A stretch of DNA of 64,000 nucleotides from Xiphydria camelus (taxonomy: Eukaryota > Arthropoda > Insecta > Hymenoptera > Xiphydriidae). Below the pieces are notes generated by a model. The model was not told where the DNA came from. It searched no databases and was given only the letters and a program-made list of their open reading frames with translations. The stretch is from assembly GCA_963678675.1 (NCBI GenBank), contig OY783199.1, forward strand, positions 8,316,355 to 8,380,354, given 5' to 3'. Made by a program: the position numbers and the translations under genes. Below, in pieces: positions 45,209-54,722 of this stretch (positions within the stretch are counted from its first letter, which is position 1; each line of letters begins with the position of its first letter).

Positions 45209-46174
45209 ACACAGGTTTACAAAAAAAAAAGTCCGGACTATTTGACCGGACCATGGTATTCCGAGGTATTTTTGCGTCCTGAATCCGATCCCGAGGTCAT
45301 CTGAGCCCCATCACGTCAGAAAAACGAGATTTCAAGGTCATTTAGAGGTTAAAATGACCATTTTTTGGAACTGGACCCCGGAGATCGAAGGTCCATTTCT
45401 TGGATTCACATTTGGACAATTTCCCAGAAAACCATGGACATTATAGCGAAGAACAAGGTGAAAGATTTCACCAAGACATAAAAGAGATGGAAAGACGCTA
45501 CCAAGGTTTCTGGGACATCAACATGTTGGCAGACTACTGCTGGAACTTGAAGAGGGATACGAACAAGGGGCATAAGAGAAAGGCACTTAGAAGGAGTTTT
45601 GAGCAAACCTGCAGACCCCATAAACAAGCGCGGAAAGATTGAAAAATTGGGAGGGAGAAAAGTGAGAGGCAAGGGGACTCACTGTAAACAAGCACCCCGA
45701 AGGGAACAGAATCTGCAACGTCCACGTCGTTGTTCCTGGGTGATGCTAATAGCAGAGTTCAGTTTAATAGCAGTGCTGGGTTCACTGTCAATATCTCACA
45801 GCGAATGGATCGTCGAAATTGGATGCCTTGACAGGGAGATCGAAACCCGCGAGATACAATGATCATAGCAACATTTTATCCACTGGGGTGGTTCTGTGAT
45901 AGTCCCGGTCGAGAGTTAGGACTCCATTCCAATGTTTTGGAAGGTATTCAAGACCTGAATAGCTACCCTCCAACTCAACAGGTCGCTTGAGAAATTATCG
46001 CGGATCCAGTTCCAAAAAATGGTCATTTTAACCTCTAAATGACCTTGAAATCTCGTTTTTCTGATGTGATGGGGCTCAGATGACTTCGGGATCGGATTCA
46101 GGACGCAAAAATACCTCGGAATACCATGGTCCGGTCAAATAGTCCGGACTTTTTTTTTTTTTGTAAACCTGTGT
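45209..46174 (+). mobile_element. Inverted-repeat element carrying a transposon-type ORF fragment
   Basis: Arms of ~165 bp start ACACAGGTTTACAAAAAAAA and carry CCGGACCATGGTATTCC and AACGAGATTTCAAGGTCA; the right arm is their complement. The centre (45375-46000) encodes an ORF remnant (see 45400). TSD not clear. Confidence 0.7.
45400..45642 (+). pseudogene. Fragment of a widespread arthropod element-encoded protein
   Basis: 80-residue frame with HLDNFPENHGHYSEEQGERF, DIKEMERRYQGFWD and MLADYCWNLKRD. I recall very similar text (SHLDFFPxN...GERFHQDI...ADYCW) repeated in many arthropod genomes as an uncharacterised, repeat-borne protein, but I cannot name the family or activity. Basic tail, then a stop. 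It is inside an inverted-repeat element, so not a host gene. Confidence 0.5.
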
Positions 46175-46196
46175 AATCGGCCACACTTGAGCCTCT

Positions 46197-46440
46197 AATT
46201 GAGGCGGTAAAAGGCACAGTGGTGTAAGTCACTTTTTTGCCATTTTAAGATAATTGCGAAAAACGTTATCTACATAATCAAATGTGTTAGCTAGAATAGT
46301 GGTGTAAGTTATAACTTTGTTCAAAGGTCCATAGGATGGCAGCATAAATACGAACGGCAAACTACAAACGGCAATATTTCTATTAAATTCTTCTGTTTCT
46401 TGAAATTACTTACAACACTTTGCCTTTTACCGCCTCAATT
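46197..46440. mobile_element. MITE with AATTGAGGCGG termini (copy 2)
   Basis: Ends AATTGAGGCGGTAAAAGGCA and complement. 244 bp. Contains GTGGTGTAAGT, comparable to GTGGTATAAGT in the 25239-25485 copy. Confidence 0.72.
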
Positions 46441-46900
46441 GTTAACTAATTATTCATCAGGATATAACTCTGACCGCAGAAATGAATGGTTGCCAATCTT
46501 CCACCATTAAAGGACCGTTTTTAATGCCCAATTTAGATATCACATATTACATATTTTGAAGACATTTTATTTTGTTCTTCAAATATTTGATTAAAAACCG
46601 ATATTTTGAGCTAATTCAATATTATGAATTTATTATTGGATTATGGCTCGGGCAAATTCATATAATGTGTGAATGGCAGATTTTCATACCATTGCTGGCT
46701 GAATATTGTACCTAATATTTACTATGATTGGACCAATATAGTTTGCCATGTCTAACCGTTTATCGACACCCAATATTTATCCAAAATGACCACCCCAGCG
46801 CATGTTCATTATTGATAGCCAGTCATGGCTGCCATTATCGCGCCGTTGCGGGTCGTGTGGCAGCCACTATTAGTCCAGCGTTGAGCCAGTTGAAGATTTC
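46440..46900. other. AT-rich DNA, nothing recognised
   Basis: No exon or repeat boundary recognised. Confidence 0.35.
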
Positions 46901-46906
46901 TATATA

Positions 46907-47282
46907 CAGGGTGTAACAAAATAAGTGTAAAACATTTCAGGGGATGATTCCTCATCGAAAAAGGGATAGGGTCTTTCATATAAAGAAACTTCATTTGAGA
47001 ATCCCTTGCGTTGCGTTTTCCACCCCTTACAACCATGGGGTAAATCAAATAAATTACTGGCTAAGTGTCTTTTTGATAGTAGAAAATGTCACATTAATTT
47101 CAATTTTGTAACTTTTTTAGTGTTTGTGAAAAAAATTGTAAAACAAATTTTATGTACCCCTTTAAGGGGCTGTATCTTAAGAAGGGATGCTCAAATGAAG
47201 TTTCTTTATATGAAAGACCCTATCCCTTTTTCGATGAGGAATCACCCCCTGAAATGTTTTACACTTATTTTGTTACACCCTG
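46907..47282. mobile_element. CAGGGTGTAAC-type fold-back (short copy)
   Basis: Same ends and arms as 28930-29732, TA on both sides (46905-46906 and 47283-47284), but it lacks the unique centre. 376 bp. Confidence 0.82.
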
Positions 47283-47289
47283 TATGTAG

Positions 47290-47730
47290 GTCGTTCCATT
47301 AACTGAGTATGAATGCGAACGAGGCAATGGTAAAGATATATGTAGGAGGCGCGAGGCAGGATAATGATGCTTACCCGCAGTCAGGTAGATTCCAAGTGTA
47401 AGCTCCCGAATGTAATATATTATAACTATTTCTCTTTTAAAGTATTCATATTCACATAGACCTCTTTAGAATCTTATAATCTTACTATTTGCATGCAATT
47501 TAGAGTGTCATACTTTTCGGTTACTGTCTCAAAATAAAAATCGTAAAGAATATATTACGAATTGCTGTAAGAAATTTTAACCGTACAAACATGTGTTTAA
47601 AACATGTTTGTACCCGTACAAACATTCTTATAACATCGAAATACGATCTTATAAATGTGCATAATATCACGATTTGGATTTCGAGAGAGTAATTAAAAAA
47701 TATGACATTCTAAATTACAAATAATAAGAC
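47290..47730. other. AT-rich DNA, nothing recognised
   Basis: Contains a short direct/inverted run of ACATGTTTGTAC words near 47590-47625. No gene. Confidence 0.35.
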
Positions 47731-47731
47731 T

Positions 47732-48072
47732 TTAGGCCCCTATTTCACCGGGATGCCACGGTTGCGCGACCGTGGTGTCTGTAGACTACCAGACAAGACT
47801 ACAGAGCAGACACCAGAGAAGACGCCAGAAACGTCAACAAGTTTCAAAATGAGCGTTGAAGAGAGAACAGTGCTGTTGTATGTACGAGTGAGTGAGACGC
47901 CATACAGCGCTATTGGTGATTCCAGCTATTGACCATGACATCTGGTGTCCAAATCTGGAACTAGTCTATTTGGGTTCCAGATGTAAACAAACGTGGCTTT
48001 TGCATGACGTGTGGTTTGCATCTTTGGTTATGGAACCAGTAACCGTTTCGTCCCGGTGAAATAGGCCCCTAA
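47732..48072. mobile_element. MITE with TTAGGCCCCTATTTCACCGGG termini
   Basis: Inverted ends of about 24 bp (TAGGCCCCTATTTCACCGGG). 341 bp. GGTGAAATAGGGGTCTAAT at 38310-38328 may be a stray end of the same family. The interior is repeat-like (AGACACCAGAGAAGACGCCAG) and non-coding. Confidence 0.65.
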
Positions 48073-48252
48073 GATTCTAAACAGTCTATAACTATGATCA
48101 TTTAAAAGAAATTATTATTAACCTCTTTTAAATCTTGCGATCTTGAACGACTAACGGACGATTAATAATTTTGAATATCTGACGTCCTAAAATAGTCGAC
48201 TTCTAGTCGACTTATAGATGGCTGTGCTGTTTGGGAATGGTACAGGTACATA

Positions 48253-49131
48253 CAGGGTGAGCCAAATGTATGAAAACGGTGGAATAACTTTCGAGGGAGA
48301 CATTTTGAAGAAAAATATTTCAAACAAAACATTTAGGATTTTTCCCTGGCCATCCAATGGTGACTTTGAATCTGACCATGAACTCGACCTTGAAGGTCAT
48401 TCCAAGGTCAAGGTCGCTTTCTTAAATGGGAACCCCTATTTTTTATGGCGGATTTGGAAGGAGCGGAAAATTTTACGACCGAATATGACCTTTGACTTTG
48501 ACCTTGGATTCAAGGTAAAGGTCAACGATCAAATAGGAAAGTTTTAGTTTTAGGTGGTACGGGTTTTTTTTGGGGTTGTTGATTACGATTCTGAAGATAG
48601 ATTTTGAAAATACTTCAATACAAGATGACGGATCCAAGATAGTGGCAAAATTTTGGAATATCCACCGATTTATCCAAAATGTTGTGCTCATGTCACCTTG
48701 CCTTAAGTGGCCGGTTGCTAACACCATAAAAAATGTAGGTTGCCATTTAAAAAAGATACCTTGAACTTGGAATGAACTTCAAGGTCGAGGTCAAGGTTAG
48801 ATTCATGGTTACCATTAGATGGCCAGGGAAAAAACCTAAAACTTTCCTATTTGATCGTTGACCTTTACCTTGAATCCAAGGTCAAGGTCAAAGGTCATAT
48901 TCGGATGTAAAATTTTCCGCTCCTTCAAAATCCACCATAAAAAATAGGGGTTCCCATTTAAAAAAGCGACCTTGACCTTGGAATGACCTTCAAGGTAGAG
49001 TTCATGGTCAGATTCAAGGTCACCATTGGATGGCCAGGGAAAAATCCTAAATGTTTTGTTTGAAATATTTTTCTTCAAAAATGTCTCCCTCGAAAGTTAT
49101 TCCACCGTTTCCATACATTTGGCTCACCCTG
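48253..49131. mobile_element. CAGGGTGAGCC-type fold-back, TA target duplication
   Basis: Ends CAGGGTGAGCCAAATGTATG and complement with TA on both sides (48251-48252 and 49132-49133). Arms ~300 bp, rich in AAGGTCA/TGACCTT words. The ORF frames at 48218-48547 and 48836-49078 are the two arms read in opposite directions and give near-identical peptides. Confidence 0.82.
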
Positions 49132-49239
49132 TATACCAATCCGCTTTCAATCCGCGAAATTTAAACTCAATGATTAATTGAATCATTTTTGTCAATCAAT
49201 CACAGGCCCAAGGTGGGACATATTCATTGTCCTCGAGTA

Positions 49240-50022
49240 CGAGGTCTGTCTAAAAAGTATCCGACCTTGAATTTTCCCGCGTATAGTAGTGATACTAGGC
49301 CGGCGCCACTGTGAACAGTGGATGAAGACAGCTTAACGAATTGAACTACGATACTGCATCAAATTTTGTCAAAAGCTTAGTGATTCTCAAAGCGAAACAA
49401 TTCGTAAGATTCAGCAATGGAAGCATCCCGGATCCCCAAGGCCGAAAAAAGCGCGACAGCTTAGAAGCAAAATCAGGGTGATGCTAACAGTATTTTTCGA
49501 TATCCGAGGAATTGTGCATCACGAATACGTACCGGAAGGACAAATAGTGACAAAAGAGTACTATCAAGAAGTTCTCCGTCGCCTCCGTGATGCAGTTCGG
49601 CGCAAAAGACCAGACCTCATCTGGACGGCGAAAAACTTGCAGTTGCATCACGACAATGATCCATCTCATTCATCGCACCTGATACAGACATTCTTGGCAA
49701 AACATGGAATTCCAGTCGTTTGCCAATCTCCCTACTCTCCAGACATGGCTTCTTGAGACTTCTGGTTGTTTCCGAAATTAAAGACGCCATTGAAAGGATC
49801 CTGTTTTCAGAGTAGCGAAGAGATAATGCAGAACGCGATGGCGGAGTTGAACACCATTCCAAAAGAAGCCTTCCAGAAGTGTTTTCGGCAGTGGAAGGAA
49901 TGGTGGGCTAAGTATGTGGAGGCGTAAGGGGCCTACTTTGAAGAGAATTAAAGTTCCAATCCCGTCATGTAAATAATATATTTTTCCCAACCAAAGGTCG
50001 GATATTTTTTAGACAAACATCG
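49240..50022 (+). mobile_element. Deleted mariner element
   Basis: Ends CGAGGTCTGTCTAAAAAGTA and complement, TA at 49238-49239 and 50023-50024. 783 bp against a usual ~1.3 kb, so it is internally deleted in the 5' coding part. Confidence 0.9.
49470..49950 (+). pseudogene. Mariner transposase pseudogene (catalytic part)
   Basis: The frame from about 49470 carries all three DD34D blocks: VFFDIRGIVHHEYVPEGQ, LQLHHDNDPSHSSHL and YSPDMAS followed by DFWLFPKLK. The Cys/Pro expected between them is replaced by TGA at about 49755. Further on FQKCFRQWKEWWAKYVEA ends at a TAA. The DNA-binding N-terminus is gone and the stop truncates it, so it is inactive. Confidence 0.88.
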
Positions 50023-50029
50023 TATACGT

Positions 50030-51070
50030 ACACTGCCGCGCCGGATACGTGCAAACGCTCAATTTTCGAGCGACAAGTATGAGCGCTGGGAAGCTCACTC
50101 CCAGTGCCAACAACTTAATAAAGAAGAAGAAATATGAGCGGTCGCCATGGCTAAACTACTATAGCTAGATATATTAGACACTACTAACAAAACGGATATA
50201 AATATGTCATATATTAGAAAGAAGTATTTACATTTGTCTAATATTGTTTTGGAAAAGAACCACCTCGACCATCGACATCGAATGACAAAATAATCCATTA
50301 ATCATTCCAAAAAGGAGAAAGAACAGAACAAAATTAAGAGAAATTAGAAAACTCAGCGACATAATTCTAAACAAAGTTTCAAATTTAAAAAATATTCTTT
50401 CGGCCAGTCCCCATATATCTGTCAGTTCGTCCACTAGTTCGCCATTTTATTGAACCATTCTTTCAAATGTAAGCAAAATTTGCATCACGCTGTCATAAAA
50501 TAGCGCTATAAACCCCCCCGGAGATATGTTATGTAATTTAAGAAAAAAGTAATCTCAATCAGATACGTAGTTTTCAAGTGATTGACGTACCAACATAATG
50601 GCCCAAAAAAATATAAACAAAGTGGCGAAAAAGTCGCGAAGAGGTTTGAAGTATTCATACATTTTTAAAAGTTCAATTATTTATTTTCTCCTCTTTAAAA
50701 TACCAAAACTTACTCTATGGAGAATATTTTTAACTAATTGCAGAATAATATATCAGAATGATGACGTTTAAAGTGGAATTATATAATTTGCGTTCGCTGG
50801 ATGGCAGTGTACTTTTCCATAATTAGTCTCCCGAACATACCCTACAAGTTCTGAAAAGAAAGAAGAATAATAATTGAATTTAAAGAAGTTACGAATTTTT
50901 CGAACTCCTTCACAACTTTTATGCCACTCTATATATACACAGATACTCATTTAAAAAAATTAAGTTATCCATTGCAGTATCTTAGCGACGCCACTTACAG
51001 CCAAATGAAGGTCACTACACCTACTATATTTCCCCTTCAAACCATATAATTTCTACTTTAACCCTTTCGT
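50030..51070. other. Intergenic/intronic DNA, nothing recognised
   Basis: No exon or bounded repeat recognised. Confidence 0.35.
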
Positions 51071-51071
51071 T

Positions 51072-51500
51072 ACGGGTGTCGACTACAGTCGGTGTCCGCG
51101 AGACGACCTGTGTGTACGGGTGCCGACTACCGTACGTCTGACAGCAAGCGCAACAGGAGCTGTAACCTAAAATTTGACTTTGGCAGTGTTTGGAGGGTGC
51201 TCAAGTCACTCAGAAATAAGAAATAATTGACAGCTATCGAGGAATCAGACATTTTGACACTTTTCGCCCTTACGCTGCGCGAGCAGCGTTTATGAGTGAC
51301 TCGAGCATCCTCCAAACACTGCCGAAGTCAAATTTTCAGGTCACAGCTCCTGTTGCGCTTGCTGTCAGACATACGGTATAGTCGGCGTTCGCGAGACGAC
51401 ATGTGTGTACGGGTGCAGACTATAATAGGAGTTCGCGTGACATCTGCGTATCGAGTGCAGACTATAATCGATGTGTATCCGACGACCTGTGCCGACAATC
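51072..51500. repeat. 44-bp minisatellite, ~4 copies, interrupted by a MITE
   Basis: Units start GGGTGTCGACTAC (51074), GGGTGCCGACTA (51118), GGGTGCAGACTATAA (about 51411) and GAGTGCAGACTATAA (about 51456), then run through GAGACGACCTGTGTGTAC-like text. Copies 1 and 2 start 44 bp apart. The 51130-51376 MITE split copy 2. Confidence 0.75.
51130..51376. mobile_element. MITE with CCGTACGTCTGACAGC termini
   Basis: Arms ~100 bp, TA on both sides (51128-51129 and 51377-51378). The outer ~27 bp match those of 7508-7928; the rest differs. 247 bp. Confidence 0.82.
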
Positions 51501-51595
51501 ACAAAATGGCGTCGAAAGTACTACTGATGTGCAAAGTGCACACACCGCGGCGCGGTGCCCCGTTCAGTAGTGTCACTCTAGCGGAGCGGGTTGCC

Positions 51596-51757
51596 GTAAG
51601 ACCCGTTTAGATGCTCATGCAATTTGCGCCAATTGGCTTGTGCAAGCCAATACACAGAAGTAAAAAAATCCTTGTATACATATACCACGATTTACTTCTG
51701 TAATTGGCTTGCACAAGCCAATTGGCGCAAATTGCATGAGCGTCTAAACGGGCCTTA
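51596..51757. mobile_element. Palindromic MITE, family of 19517-19671
   Basis: GCTCATGCAATTTGCGCC and AATTGGCTTGTGCAAGCC arms mirrored across a TATACATATACCA centre. Confidence 0.8.
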
Positions 51758-52008
51758 AGGAAAGGGTTAAATATTTTGGGTAAAAAATGTATCAATTTTA
51801 AGACACTGATAAAGCAAGTTTTAAATGAACGACCCTGTATATTAATTCGTCGATAACGATAGATAGTTCTAATCTCTTTCATCATCGCTAACGCGGCCGT
51901 ACGTACGATGTTATTAGCTTGCCGGAACGGACTTTGATAACGACTAAGGAGAGAGATCATTATCTTAATTGCGTTACGATCGAGTGACTGCGAACTTGAT
52001 AGACTGCT

Positions 52009-52194
52009 ATGCAGATATTCATTGCGCTAGATCAAACAGTTCAGCAGATGGGTGTTCGCGATGGATTCCTACAGCTTACTGCTCCTCGCGTTCGGAACGG
52101 GAGTATTCGCGTTAGTGGCCTTGGTGTATCGACAGTTGACGTTTTGGAAGTCGAAGGGAGTACCTCATCTGGATCCAGTGCCGATATTCGGTAA
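52009..52194 (+). other. Possible upstream ORF overlapping the P450 start
   Basis: An ATG at 52009 opens a 61-codon frame that runs past the P450 start (52061) in another frame. It matters only if the transcript begins upstream of 52009, which is not known. Confidence 0.35.
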
Positions 52195-53578
52195 CCAAGC
52201 GCCGTTAACTTTCCGTCTTAAGTCTTTCCCGGAATTTGTACAGTGGATTTATTTGCGGCATCCCGTCGCAAAGTACGTCGGCATGATAAATTTCAGCAGG
52301 CCGGTCGTCATCCTCAGAGACCCTGAGCTAATAAAGAACATGTGCGTAAAGAACTTCGAGCACTTTCCCGATCATATGGCTTTTATCAACGAGGAGATGG
52401 ATCCGCTGTTCGGCAGAAATATTTTTTCGCTTCGTGGCGAGAGCTGGAAAAACATGAGGACCATTCTCAGCCCTTCCTTCACGGCCAGTAAGATGAAGTT
52501 CATGTTTCAAGTGGTGGCCGAGTGTTCGCGCGAATTCGTTGGCTATCTTTACCAGCATCCCGAGCAAATCGAGTCGATAGAGTTGAAGGACGCCTTCACC
52601 AGGTATACCAATGACGTCATCGCAACGGCGGCCTTCGGCATATCGGTCAATTCCATGAAAGACAGGTCCAACGAATTCTACATAAGAGGAAAAGACGTCA
52701 GCTCATTTGGCACCGTATGGCGCACCTTTAAGTTAATTGCGTTTCATACCTGTCCGCGGTTGATGAAGTCACTTGGCATTACCTTCCTTTCGAGAGAGGC
52801 GAACGGATTCTTTAAGCGCCTGGTGAAGGAAACAATAAGGGTCAGGGAAGAAAAGGGGATCGTCAGGCCGGACATGATGCATTTACTGATACAGGCCAAG
52901 AATAAAGACGGTGGCGTTCGGATGACCACGGACGATATTATAGCCCAAGCCTTCATATTCTTCTTGGCTGGCTTCGACACGTCGTCCGCACTCATGTGTT
53001 TCGTCGCCCATGAACTGGCTGTTAATCCTGAGATTCAGAATCGCCTGCGCGATGAAGTGGACCGATTTACCGTCGAAGGGGACGACGAGATTTCTTACGA
53101 GGCGCTTCATGAGATGAAATACATGGATATGGTGATCTCCGAAGCTCTCAGGAAGTATCCTCCCGTACCATTTTTGAATAGACTGTGCGCCCGAAGTTAT
53201 AAACTACCAGTGGCTGTGTCGGGCTGCGAAGAATTCACCATCAAACCAAATATGATCATTTGGCTCCCGATCTACGGGCTGCATCACGATAAAAAATATT
53301 TTCCCAATCCGAACAAATTCGATCCAGAGAGATTCAACGACGACAATAAGACTAAGATCGTGCCATACAGTTACATGCCGTTTGGACTCGGTCCAAGGAG
53401 TTGTATCGGAAATAGGTTCGCTCTGATGGAAACTAAGATATTGATCTTTCACTTGCTTCAGAAATTCGTATTCAAAACCGATGATAAAACAGTTCATCCC
53501 ATTCGATTCAGTAAAAAGTCATTTAGTATGGTAGCTGAAAATGGTTTTTGGCTGAAAATGGAAAAGAGAAAGTGTTAA
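52061..53578 (+). CDS. CYP9-like: Cytochrome P450, CYP9-like (clan 3), intact
   Basis: Microsomal haem-thiolate monooxygenase. The family is linked to detoxification of plant compounds and insecticides; the substrate is unknown here. 505 residues, single exon, no break. The ATG at 52061 is the first in frame after TAG at 52028. Residues 2-22 form the membrane anchor, then the Pro hinge VPHLDPVP. C-helix WKNMR 129-133; I-helix oxygen site AGFDTS 303-308; ExxR EALR 361-364; DPERF 421-425; haem loop FGLGPRSCIG 441-450 with the thiolate Cys at 448. All key residues are present and the length is normal. CYP9 is chosen over CYP6 from overall sequence feel, not from a tree. An AATAAA at 53884-53889 is a plausible poly-A signal. 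Confidence 0.95.
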   Translation: MDSYSLLLLAFGTGVFALVALVYRQLTFWKSKGVPHLDPVPIFGNQAPLTFRLKSFPEFVQWIYLRHPVAKYVGMINFSRPVVILRDPELIKNMCVKNFEHFPDHMAFINEEMDPLFGRNIFSLRGESWKNMRTILSPSFTASKMKFMFQVVAECSREFVGYLYQHPEQIESIELKDAFTRYTNDVIATAAFGISVNSMKDRSNEFYIRGKDVSSFGTVWRTFKLIAFHTCPRLMKSLGITFLSREANGFFKRLVKETIRVREEKGIVRPDMMHLLIQAKNKDGGVRMTTDDIIAQAFIFFLAGFDTSSALMCFVAHELAVNPEIQNRLRDEVDRFTVEGDDEISYEALHEMKYMDMVISEALRKYPPVPFLNRLCARSYKLPVAVSGCEEFTIKPNMIIWLPIYGLHHDKKYFPNPNKFDPERFNDDNKTKIVPYSYMPFGLGPRSCIGNRFALMETKILIFHLLQKFVFKTDDKTVHPIRFSKKSFSMVAENGFWLKMEKRKC

Positions 53579-53579
53579 G

Positions 53580-54280
53580 TCTCTCGTGGACCGAAATTGT
53601 TTGATTTGTATTGTTGGTCGATTTTACGAGTTAGATTTTTAGGTTTTTCTATCCGATCAGTTTTTTGTTATTTCCTAATATGGTCGCAATAATCTCTTTG
53701 ATATGTAGTCAATTTTACATCCACGTACATATACGTATTTATGTAAAGATATAACAATGCGATGAGAAATAGCTGAAAAATCGCTATTTTTCGTTATATA
53801 TTTTTCGCTTATGTAAAATGTCTTGCCAGTGTAAAACTTCGTTACATTTTGCTAAGGGAACTCGCTTGGTATTTGTTGCCGAAAATAAAATGGTATATAT
53901 TGTTAGTGCATTTTAAATGTAAATACATAGTACATAAGTACGCGTAAGTTAGAAAGAGAAAAGAAAGGTAGCCTTTCAAAGTGCGCGTTCGCACACCTAA
54001 CGAAATACAAATGTGTAAAGGTAGTACCTCAAATCTTAATATCACTTCGTCCAATCTGCTTTATCATTCTTGTTTTTCGTATTCCATATTGACGTGGAGT
54101 GACATTCTGATAAAAATAAGCTTAAGAATAAGCTTCAATTTCATTAAATTGTTACTGAAACGGAGATTTATTAGGCAAACCGTAAGAGATTCCTTGACAA
54201 GTGCATGCGGAATTAGAACGAGGGTGATATAATATCAGGTGTACAAATAAGTTTTAGAACACTTTTGCAAAAATTCAAAA
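53580..54280. other. 3' flank of the P450
   Basis: AT-rich, with an AATAAA at 53884-53889, about 306 nt after the stop. No further gene recognised. Confidence 0.5.
53884..53889 (+). terminator. Putative poly-A signal of the P450
   Basis: AATAAA on the coding strand, about 306 nt after the stop. Position plausible, cleavage site not known. Confidence 0.4.
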
Positions 54281-54283
54281 TTG

Positions 54284-54722
54284 TAATGTGTGAGTCGCAG
54301 CCAAGGCGGTCTGGGCTTGCACTCCAGGTAGCGGAAGGGCCCGGGGTGTATTGAGTTATAGAGACGGGAACGTCCCAAATCTAGGAAAGAGGAAGGAAAC
54401 AAAGAACAAAGGCTCTAAGCGAATAAATCCTTTATTCGGGCGAGACGAATACATACCGCGCTAGTGTCCAGAACAGGTTGATCGACAAAGCGCGTCGATC
54501 ACGCCCCGCACCTCAGAAGGTGAGGACGCGGTGGCGAGAGGCAGGAGACGAGAACGGTTCTCGGGACTAGGAGCTGCTTTCTGGAACGACGACGGTTAGG
54601 CTGAGTCTCCATAGTTACCCAGAACGCAGCTGGTAGGACGCAGATAGCCAGGTCAGACCCAGCGGACGATGAGTCAGCCCGACGCCGAGGGCTGTGATTG
54701 GCCCGCCGCTAGGTCAGCCAAG
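54284..54722 (-). mobile_element. Possible solo LTR, truncated
   Basis: A GC-rich block starts TGTAATGTGTGAGTCGC on the plus strand, abruptly different from its AT-rich flanks. The minus strand shows AATAAA followed by GGATTTATTCGC, like an LTR R region. The right end (GGTCAGCCA) is directly followed by the next element, so it may be truncated. No target duplication found. Confidence 0.4.

Noticed and set aside
48218..49078. Paired similar ORFs (109 and 80 residues) as duplicated genes
   Set aside because: They are the two inverted arms of one CAGGGTG fold-back.
52052..52060. P450 start three codons upstream (GTG)
   Set aside because: Not an ATG. The first in-frame ATG is 52061 and follows an in-frame stop at 52028, so the protein is taken as 505 residues.
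54284..54722. Intact LTR retrotransposon
   Set aside because: No second LTR, gag/pol or target duplication; kept only as a possible solo LTR.
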